From assembly GCA_013407085.1 (NCBI GenBank), contig JACCGJ010013524.1:23610-87609 (forward strand): 64,000 nucleotides of DNA, in the 5' to 3' direction. The notes under the pieces were generated by a model. That model saw only the letters and a program-made list of their open reading frames with translations. It did not search any database and was not told the DNA's origin. Below, piece by piece: positions 55,991 through 64,000 of the stretch. The DNA comes from Atriophallophorus winterbourni (taxonomy: Eukaryota > Platyhelminthes > Trematoda > Plagiorchiida > Microphallidae). Each line of letters starts with the position of its first letter. The first letter of the stretch is position 1. The position numbers were made by a program, and so were the translations under genes.

Positions 55991-58900
55991 CTACGAGACC
56001 GCCAGTGGTGATTTAACCGGAGATGTGGATCCATTCATCGCGGGCACAACTGTTTGCGGATAACATCCCACCGTGTGATGGTTGGTATAATGCGGCGACG
56101 GTTTCACGTGACTTGGCGCAAGTTTACTGCTGTTCGCGTGTTTATATTCCGTATCCGCGGTGACGAAATAGTCCTCGAAGAAGTCGAACAAGAACGAGAA
56201 CGTCGGACGTTTCTCGGGGACTGCGTCCCACATCCGCAAGAGCATCGCGTAGATGGGTTGAGGACAGCCATGGGGACAAGGCATGCGATATCCGTTGCGG
56301 ACTTGCTCCAACGTCTCGGTGTTGTTCATCGAAGGATAGGGAACTTGACCGTGGGTGACCAGCTCGTAGATCACAATACCGAAGGACCAAACATCCGATT
56401 TGATCGTGAAGCGGCCCATCAGGGCAGCCTCGGGCGCAGTCCACTTGATGGGAAACTTGGTGCTTTTGTGCGCTTGATACGTCGAGTAGTGATCCTCCAC
56501 AACCCGAGCCAGGCCAAAGTCGGCGATCTTCACACAGTTGTTATCCCCGACGAGGATATTTCGCGCGGCTAGATCGCGGTGGATGAAGCGTTGCTTTTCC
56601 AAGTACGACATGCCACTTGCAATCTGTTTAGAAAGGGAAGGAACATAGTATAAAGCACAGGTGAGAATTAGCATGTGTGAAAGTAATAATACGTGAAAAT
56701 CGCTGGATAATGCACCGACTAGAACGGAAACGGGAAGTGATTCGCGTTTGTGCAACATAGAGTATACCTCAAGAGCCGAGCAAAGTAACTTGTGACAAAA
56801 GACCAATGAAACGAATATATGGATCACGGTGGTGAGAGTTCTCTATGCAAACAGAAGGCGGTTTTTCGCTTGCCACTCTGAATTCGGAATAGCGTTGTTT
56901 TAACGGTGACTAGATTCTGACTTGACGACAGCTTTCACTGTAAAACAGGCTGTAGTTGGTGCGACCTGTCTCCCAGCATGGAGTCCCTAGGTGATATAAC
57001 TCAAAATCCTATTCAGTTGCGGTCTGGTTGTAGACATCTTCCTGTAGTGTTTGGATTAATCTTGTCTGTTGTCAAGTGAAGTGCCGAGACAAGCTTGTTA
57101 TGATGCGTGACAATGAAAGCCGCGAGGAAATCGTCATGCTAATGTAGCTCTACTCGTTCACAACACGTGCTAGAATGCATGTTTGGTTTGGGTGTAAGCC
57201 CAATCCCAATTTGACCATCTTTTTAGCATTTCAACGTGGCATTGCTGTGTGACGGTTAAGAACTCTGTACTTGATACCGGTGAAACGCTGTGCATAAAGA
57301 AGATGATGCATGTATGTATGGTAGGAAAGCACAAGCCGGATCCAGGCAAAGTGCCGCACACAGTCAGAGACTGCACGTGGGCTAAGATAGTGTCAGGTTG
57401 CCCAAGCCTAGACGATGATGATACCCCACAAAGTGCTTTAGCTAAATGGAAAACTTTCCACTACCGGATAAATTTCGTTTGGAAATGAAACACGCAAGGT
57501 GAAGTAGAATCAGCCAATACTTTTTTGTTCCCTACCATGCCGTCCATGGGATCGATCGATGTTTATTTTCGGTTTCTTTGGAGCGAAGCTGTACCGTTGA
57601 TACCAACAAAGGCTGGATCCAATTATACACCAACCGCGACAACTGCTGCATCCGATAGAAAATCGAACGGCACATTTGGTGTGGAACAGCTGCGGCAGCA
57701 AGCTTCACGATAATTTTACGAAGCCCTCATATCCCCATGGAGAGCATTCGTACCCACTAAAAGTGGGTCGCAAAGTTAGCTCAAACATAAATGAGAGGTG
57801 GTGGCGAAGAGGCAACAGATTGAAAAGAGTATAGATGGAACAACTCAAACAGGCTGGTTAAGAAACATCAACAAGCGAAGGTTCTTCTCACATCGCAACT
57901 TACTTGAGACATCATGTCAACCAACGCATTCAGCTCCAGACTCCGCCCAGGACCCTCACGAAGATATTGAAGTAGACTGCCGTTGGACATCAGTTCAGTG
58001 ACAATGTAGATGGGATCTTCCGTGCAGACAGCGTACAAACGAACCAACTTTGGGTGTCGCGCGGAGCGCATGATGCGCGCTTCTTTGAGAAATTCATCCT
58101 TGGTCATTTGGCCGTGTTTGAGCGTCTTGACGGCTACCTCGGTTGTGCCGTTCCATTTACCTGCGAGGAAACAAACGGCAATATTAACCCCATAATCATG
58201 GCTTCGTATGAAAGCAGAAAATACCACAAACAGAGCATAAATACCTTCGGCGAAAACACAAGTCAATCCATTCTTAGCTAAACCCGCAGGTAGATCAGCT
58301 TCACATGAGCACAGAAATTCGCTTTATTTCGACTATATATGTAAACCTGAAGCAGCTTGTTCTATATATGATCTGAATCGGAAGGTTGTCATAGCCGGGG
58401 GTGGCAGTGGGGATAAGCTCCCACTGTTTATAAAATGCTCCCATATGGCATGCGTCTCAAATAACCTCTGACAATCAAGTCCAGCTTCTGGCCTGCACGA
58501 GTGGCTCCCCGAGCCCGGTGGAACTGCATCTACCAACAGGAAAAGGGGCGAGGGCGTGACTGGCGCCTGAAAACCAGTTGTTCGGGCAGATGTAGCTCGT
58601 TAGCTGGGGGGCATTTCATCTAAGGGAAGGAAAAACCATGATTTTAACTCTCCCCCGCGGCCTGCGGGAACCCGAACGCGGAAGGCTTCGGGAGGAAACC
58701 CTCACTGAGGAAAAACCTGAACAGAGTCTGGTAGCTAGACCACTCTTTCTGGACAAACTCCCATGCCGCCTTGGCACGGCGCACTTGGTTGTTGCAAAAC
58801 GGCTTAGAGAAGCTACTAGAACAAACGCCAGGAGTGGTGCTGGGGGACACCGCTTTGTACCCACTCCAAGAATCTTATTGGAAGCCGCTCATCCCCCAGG

Positions 58901-61900
58901 AGGAGATAGTCGCACAAAGAAGCAAGAAAAGGACGGAATGTCGTAGTAGCTAAACCCGCAGGTAGATCAGCTTCACATGAGCACAGAAATTCGCTTTATT
59001 TCGACTATATATGTAAACCTGAAGCAGCTTGTTCTATATATGATCTGAATCGGAAGCAAAAACACTACCACGACTTTCTGATAGATTGGCGCCGTTAACC
59101 AGGTATCTGGCTAAGATCTGCATCCGCTGTCCGTTAGTGTGGAGGCATTTGTATGTTAAGCATCTGCTGAATGCTAGTGCTTCCCACGATCCAGTCCGAT
59201 CAGGACTGTTAGATCTATACAAACGTGTCTGTGTATCTATGAAATCACAATCCCATATATGGGCATAGATGCAATAGGACTAAGGTAATGCCAACTTGCT
59301 AAAGTCTAGGTAAGGAAAGTGCAGCGAAGCTCCAGAGTGTTTCCGCAAGAAGCGGCAATATCGGCGACAAATCATTTCGGTACAGTGCTAACAGGGCAGC
59401 ACGAGCCGACGTCTGTAGGTCGTACCTAAGGGTGGACTCATTGAGCTCAATTAGGGGGATCTTTCGATATGTAACATTTATTATTCCTTCGTAATGATCC
59501 AGCACCGTAGGAGGTCATGTCGCAGTAGTCTACACATCTCGTGTTAGTGTGTCTGTGTTCAATCTTCTACAATTTTCGTCTCGTCCCGTCTTTCCCTGTC
59601 GATTCGGGATATTATCATGTTATGGTTGTATGATGTAATGCTGGCCATGATAATGATGATTTTTCGAGTGTGGACAAAGACATGTTTCTATTCCAAGCCA
59701 AACGAACGTTGATAAAAAAGTAACGAGAAAAGAATGAATCAGTTGTCGGTTGAAAGATGGCCTACAAAGCAACGACCCAAGCGGGATGGTATACCTTGTA
59801 TGCCAGATAGCGGTCCAGAGGGGCTCTATCGGTACGCATGAAGCACAAGAAGGTATTTTCAATTACAACGAAATCGTTCGGATACCAGGTGGTTAATATG
59901 TATTTGTTTAAAAGCATTCCCGGTATAATTGTTATAGTGACTCCACGAAATTGACAACATCGACCAAGCTGAGAAACTTAGTGCCATTTGAAAGAACACA
60001 GTGCAGCAGTCAGACAAGTGTTGATCGCATCAGAGACAAACGTAAACAGTCCATCATTTCGCTTCGACTAAACTAGGGTCAAATAAACAGAGCCGAGACA
60101 ACAACATACTTGGCCAATGTTTAGCAAGCAATCCATACACACATACACGCGCGCAAAGGAGGATCGGACAATGTCATCCGAAATATCGCCTGCTGGAGGT
60201 GGGACGGAGAAAGCACACACACACACACACAGCAAATTCGTCACTCCTCAAACTGCACTGGCTGGGAAAAACAACACACGCATTGTCCAAAATTTATAGC
60301 ACACTGAACTGGTGAGGCAGGCAGACTGCCAATTTTGGAAACCGGATCGCTCATGGACACTTTTTTTCAGGCAGCCAGAAAGACAAACCGATTAGCAAAT
60401 TATGGGAAAAGACTGAAGACACGAGAACTTTCTCCGTGACGGTGAAATGACATTTCAACAACGTTCTCGACAGGCGATATTGCCGTGCTGTTTGACCCAA
60501 AGATGTATATCGCATGAAAGCAGATAAATTTTGACTAAAAATTCCCATACTTGTCAACCAAACACGTGAACGAAAGCGAAGGAATTTGTTCGCATTAGTC
60601 AGGATAAATTTTGATTGCCGTGCGCATGTACGTATGTAAGTCTGTATGAAATAGCGATCGTGCCCTCGGACAAAGAGACGCATAGTAATAACGTGTACAT
60701 GGGCTAAGATTCGCTCGGGTTGAAAATGGCACTGTATGTATGCATGTATGAAAACACAAGCCTGATCCAGGCAAAGTGCTGCACATGGGCTAAGATATTG
60801 TCAGGTTGCCCAGGCCTAGACAGATATAAGAAAGAAAATATAAATGATAGTGAGACTCCAGCGTCTTTCAGCATATAGCTCACTACTGATGGCCAATTAA
60901 TTTAACACGGTGTTAGCCACACAGCAGCGTGTTCCCGTATTCAACTCATTGCGGGTGACGGCTCAAGTTAACAAGGCATTGCTTGTGGCAGAACAGTGCA
61001 TAGCAAGAACGCCTTTGAATCAAACAGAATACATACACCAGTCCTGCGTAATTTGTGCATTTCCGGAATGTGCGTAACATCTATCCGTACGAATACCGTA
61101 TGCAAATTAGACACAAACATTAGCTTTCAAAAACAACTGTAGTAGCTTAGCGCTCTGTCCACTCGGTAAAATCAGCTGTACAGCTATTGGTTAAAGAAAA
61201 CGGTCTTATGGGCCCAGCGAGCTGAATTTGAAATTAAAAAAACGACGATAGCACTGCCGTAACAAAACGCACCGAGCCAAACTTCCCCGAACTGGCCAGC
61301 GCCCAATTGACGAATGAGCACGATGGAGTTTTTCGCGATCTCCCAGTGATCTTTGGTGCGAACCGAGAGGTCGGTGGTCACCGGAACCGGGCGAGGACAT
61401 GGTTGGGTCAGGCGACAGCACAACCCGTTCGCGTCGGATGCGTAGTGGCGAACCAAGTCCTGCAGGCTCGGGAAGCCACACTTGGCTGTGATGTAGTAGG
61501 TCGATGCGTCCACATATTTGATTCGATAGTGTTTCACGGTGTTGGTCACGCCACCGGTTGGTCTTGGCTCTTCGTCACGGACGGACAGAGTCAAGGCACC
61601 TGGCATAACGAACGCGCATATATGAACAAACAGAAATAATTTACGAAAATAAGTTGCAATTTGTTACAACACGACTGATGAAAGCACAAGCCTGATCCAG
61701 ACAAAGTGCCGCACAGTCAGAGACTGCACGTGGGCTAAGATACGGTCAGGTTGCCCGGGCCTAGACAGATATGAGGAAGAAAAAAGAACAGGAAATGGTA
61801 GTGAGACTACAGCGTGTTTTAGCATGCAGCTCACTACCTCTGGCCAATCAATTTAGCACGGTGTTAGCCGCACAGGGCAAAAGTACTGTACGATTGCAAA

Positions 61901-63454
61901 TCACGACTGAAATATAATCATACAGTGTGCGGTTCGGACAATGAGCTAGAGATATAAAAGTTGAAGAATCAAGAGATTTGTCGCAACACGAAGGGATTGC
62001 AAAGATACATCGAACTCAGTTTAAACAACGAATGGCGACGAGCTTTGAATGTACTCAAAAGAATTATGTTTACAGAGGACCTAATTTTGATACCACCGTT
62101 TGAAGATAAATAATATCCAGAAACCGCCATGCGCTCTAATGTACACACACATTACGTAAGCAGTCGGTTCGAACCTGCACACAAAATACGCAATGTAGGG
62201 ATCAATGCAGCATACAAGGGGTAGTCCGATTTGCCTTGATTTTGCCTATCTATCTTTGATAAATTAGGATTGGTCAAGAAAATGCCATTTAAACATAAAC
62301 CCTGTCGGTACTGACACCACCAGTGGTTGGACGAAGTTGCTGTGTTCAGAAGCGAAACGTTACCAATAAACTGCTCTAACCGATACATCGAAAACTTTCT
62401 TTTCATGAGTACTACAATTAGAATAAAAGATAGCTGCGACAGCCTCACACCTTTTCCAGTGGGTGAAACCTGATCGCTTCGTGTGGTAAACATCTGCCCT
62501 GTGGGCTAAAACAACCGGGTAAAGAATAAAGGGGCCAGTTCAACAGGAACCAAGTTGAGTCTGATGTCTCTAGTCTTTGCCGAAGTGAAGACCAAATCTA
62601 TCGTAGACACTCGGATTGAATGAATCGAACGACGTTAGATGTTTGACCTGTGGAAGCGACAGACATACGTCCAAGAATTCGAAGATGGAAACCCGAATGC
62701 AGCGAAAAAAACGGAGCGCTTATTTTAAAAATACGTATTTGCATGCACTTCCATCACACCGGTTTCGTGTTGTTTGCACACATCAAGTAGATTAAACCAA
62801 GTAGAAAAACGGTAAACAAGTTGAGCTTGTAAGTCACTGTTGGATAAGGCTGGTATGACCAACCTGTTCAATCACATGTGATCACACTCATGTAGATGGG
62901 TTACACTCACAAGCTCGAAAAAAACCCGAAATTGCACGCATGTCCATCACACACACACCACGACCGGTCTCGTGGTGTTTGCACTCAACAAGCAGGATCT
63001 GCATGCCTGGGCGCTTGCTTATTTCCGCGAAACAGACAACACATTTGAAAAGATGCTACAACAAACGTGATGATAACTAACTATGAGGAAAGCACAAGTC
63101 AGAGTTCCATGCTTCCATGAATAAAATGAGAAAACATGGTCAGATCATTGAAGGAAATTTCGGACCCCGTAGCACAAATCAACCGACATCAAATTCCAGA
63201 TCACTGTGTCATCTAAACACTCATGCACCAGGTGTCACACAAAAGTAAACGAAAAAACGACGGACAAGAATAAACATGCGGCGAACTGTCTGGGCACACG
63301 CATCCAAATCAGAGAATAAAATCGGGGACGGGTAGCGGGACAAACATTACCGTGAGAGGTTTCACTTTGTCGAATGAGGAACGTGCCACGGGGATTGGAT
63401 GCCAAAAGCAACAGGCGCTCGGAATCTTTGCGTGACAGGCGTGGACTGTACCAG
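55991..63454 (-). CDS. Src-family non-receptor tyrosine kinase, SH2 and kinase exons (partial)
   Basis: Exons 63351-63454 (104 bp), 61273-61599, 57904-58160 and 55991-56623 (stop at 55991-55993) join in phase at GT/AG sites into 439 residues; SH3 and N-terminal exons lie past the edge. SH2 begins [15 protein letters not shown], with FLIRQSE (phosphotyrosine Arg, residue 28) and KHYRI. After the linker Trp (HWEI) comes the kinase: glycine loop [13 protein letters not shown] Lys155, helix-C Glu170, gatekeeper Thr198, HRDLAARN (Asp246), DFG (264-266), APE (292-294). It phosphorylates protein tyrosines at the inner membrane face. The 104-bp exon and the WxG and MxxQ junctions match vertebrate SRC. 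Oddities: HRDLAARN instead of HRDLRAAN; the activation loop is two residues longer with Tyr275 and Tyr278; 50 residues follow the tail Tyr389. Candidate AATAAA at 55553-55558. Confidence 0.93.
57010..57320 (+). repeat. Dispersed repeat family R6, copy 2 (kinase intron)
   Basis: GGTTGTAGACATCTTCC, ATGCGTGACAATGAAA and CTCTACTCGTTCACAACACG match 53215-53360. Lies in the last kinase intron, directly before an S1 copy. Confidence 0.5.
57324..57414 (+). mobile_element. SINE-like repeat S1, partial copy (kinase intron)
   Basis: GAAAGCACAAGCCGGATCCA, GGCAAAGTGCCGCACACAGTC, GGGCTAAGATAGTGTCAGG, CCCAAGCCTAGACG. Only the first 90 bp of the family. Confidence 0.65.
58275..58384. repeat. 110-bp direct repeat, left copy
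   Basis: Starts TAGCTAAACCCGCAGGTAG and ends ATGATCTGAATCGGAAG. Reading base by base, it is identical to 58947-59056. The two copies immediately flank the composite element at 58385-58946, so they look like a target-site duplication. Confidence 0.85.
58385..58946 (+). mobile_element. SINE/LINE composite element, 5'-truncated copy (kinase intron)
   Basis: Starts within the body shared with 53728 onward (GGTTGTCATAGCCGGGGGTGG versus GGTTGCCACAGCCGGGGGTGG, joined to the repeat), with CTGGCCTGCACGAGTGGC, ACTGGCGCCTGAAAACCAG and TTGGCACGGCGCACTTGG. It lacks the tRNA-like head. The 3' end differs from the 53.6-kb copy (CATCCCCCAGGAGGAGATAG, CGCACAAAGAAGCAAG), so it is a sister subfamily. Inserted in the intron between the third-last and second-last kinase exons. 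Confidence 0.75.
58947..59056. repeat. 110-bp direct repeat, right copy
   Basis: Identical to 58275-58384. See that entry. Confidence 0.85.
59057..60745. other. Kinase intron sequence, mostly unrecognised
   Basis: Intron between kinase exons 61273-61599 and 57904-58160. Minus frames at 59034-59222 and 59299-59505 look protein-like in composition but lack known motifs. A CA run of about 16 bases is at 60214-60231. Confidence 0.45.
60750..60945 (+). mobile_element. SINE-like repeat S1 (kinase intron)
   Basis: AAAACACAAGCCTGATCCAG, GGGCTAAGATATTGTCAGG, CCCAGGCCTAGACAGA, GTGAGACTCCAGCGT, CACGGTGTTAGCCACACAG. A central piece with AGTCAGAGACTGC is deleted relative to 61681-61912. Confidence 0.68.
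61681..61912 (+). mobile_element. SINE-like repeat S1, full copy (kinase intron)
   Basis: AAAGCACAAGCCTGATCCAG through CACGGTGTTAGCCGCACAG to GTACTGTACGATTGCAAA, colinear over its whole length with 884-1105. Lies in the intron between the two SH2 exons. Confidence 0.7.
62265..62420 (+). repeat. Penelope-like 3' region fragment (kinase intron)
   Basis: GGATTGGTCAAGAAAATGCC, CCCTGTCGGTACTGACACC and CTGCTCTAACCGATAC match 15.08-15.17 and 23.23-23.28 kb. Contains a hammerhead motif at 62324-62365. Confidence 0.65.
62324..62365 (+). ncRNA. Hammerhead ribozyme motif of a Penelope-like element
   Basis: Stem I TGGT (62324-62327) pairs perfectly with ACCA (62362-62365). GAAA is intact (62354-62357), followed by CGT and U62361 as the cleavage-site base. 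The box that should read CTGACGA is TGGACGA (62328-62334), so C3 and U4 are lost and activity is not expected. Confidence 0.65.
62735..63000 (-). repeat. Tandem hammerhead repeat, two units (kinase intron)
   Basis: Minus strand, two ribozyme segments about 205 bp apart. The unit at 62763-62786 keeps stem II GTG/CAC and GAAA, but its core box reads TTGATGT and part of stem I is deleted. The unit at 62963-62992 keeps stem II GTG/CAC and the CCGGTCGTGGTGTGTG segment, but reads TTGTTGA and GAGA. The spacer between them contains GATTGAACAGGTTGGTCATA, as at 50.85 kb. Confidence 0.68.
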
Positions 63455-64000
63455 CTGTGGCGGGGAAAACAGTGCACGTTAAAATGTGACGGAATGCAAA
63501 GGCGGTGAGATAATAGCGCACATGTGAATGGCTTAGTCGTCAGATTGCGATTTGGCTGTCTGGGAGATGGATAGGTGTTAAAGAAAATACCGTTTATTCG
63601 CCAGGAACAACAATGTTGCCTTATGGCGAAACAAAATGTTTCGCGTCAGGGACCTGGTGCATATGATTTTCGTAGTGTTTCTTACATGCTACCAGGTGGA
63701 GTAAAAAGCCAACTTGGTCCAGATGCATTTGAGGGAAAGCCGCAATAAAGCTACAACTGCGACGCCAAGAGGGTTTGAACTGATTCTGGGACTGTTCAAC
63801 CTATCTTTTCAAGGTAATTTTTGCACAAAGTCAAATTCATTATATGACAGAAAACTATCAGAATTAGGAAACCGCGTGATGCTGCAGTGATGGTAATAGC
63901 GAAGCTGGCAGGCGGAAACTCCTAAGAGGTTTAGGTATGGAAGTGAAATAGATAGCAAGTGTGTTCAGAGTTCAAAAGATCAACCTGGTGCATATTCGGT
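63455..64000 (-). other. Kinase intron 5' of the first SH2 exon
   Basis: The acceptor CCCCGCCACAG ends at 63455. No SH3-like coding sequence is found upstream to the window edge, so the preceding exon lies outside. Confidence 0.6.

Noticed and set aside
56054..56572. Open plus frame of 172 codons
   Set aside because: Antisense shadow of the kinase catalytic exon.
58638..58946. Open frames on both strands around 58.6-58.95 kb
   Set aside because: They fall inside the GC-rich SINE body, where long chance frames are expected.
61307..61639. Open plus frame of 110 codons
   Set aside because: Antisense shadow of the second SH2 exon.
1..64000. CRISPR arrays, rRNA genes or bacterial operons
   Set aside because: No regularly spaced short repeats with unique spacers, no rRNA-like sequence and no ribosome-binding-site-led gene clusters; the window is eukaryotic.

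Overview
The window looks like a piece of a platyhelminth genome, most likely a trematode (fluke). The evidence is a large AT-rich intergenic space, long introns loaded with repeats, Penelope-like and CR1-like retroelement debris, and short tandem repeats that carry hammerhead ribozymes, as in schistosomes. The species cannot be fixed from the sequence alone. There is no bacterial-type gene organisation; most open frames shorter than about 110 codons are chance frames.

Three cellular genes can be supported. (1) 16251-20196 (+): a four-exon gene for a 500-residue protein with an Asn-rich N-terminus, a basic patch and a Cys/His-rich tail; I do not recognise the family. (2) 26453-26653 (-): a compact, apparently complete 66-residue G-protein gamma subunit with a C-terminal CaaX box, probably preceded by a 5' UTR intron. 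(3) 55991-63454 (-): the 3' four coding exons of a Src-family tyrosine kinase (SH2 plus kinase domain, 439 residues seen); the SH3/N-terminal exons lie beyond the right edge.

The rest is mostly transposable-element debris. Layout: 1-4.4 kb almost empty; 4.4-9.5 kb CR1-like LINE ends and hammerhead repeats; 12.2-15.5 kb a dispersed repeat followed by a rearranged Penelope-like element (PLE) with a nested LINE; 16-20.2 kb gene 1; 20.8-24.7 kb LINE reverse transcriptase and PLE fragments; 25.7-26.7 kb a hammerhead repeat and the G-gamma gene; 28-50 kb scattered LINE tails, dispersed repeats and a 1.1-kb element with inverted ends; 50-55 kb hammerhead fragments and a tRNA-derived SINE/LINE composite; 55-64 kb the kinase gene, whose introns hold SINEs, a composite element flanked by a perfect 110-bp direct repeat, and more hammerhead repeats.

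The most notable signal is a set of about ten degenerate to near-perfect type I hammerhead ribozymes in two contexts: a short tandem repeat of about 200-235 bp (retrozyme-like, at least two subfamilies with different stem II sequences), and the 3' region of PLEs. One copy, at 4834-4875, keeps the complete catalytic core.
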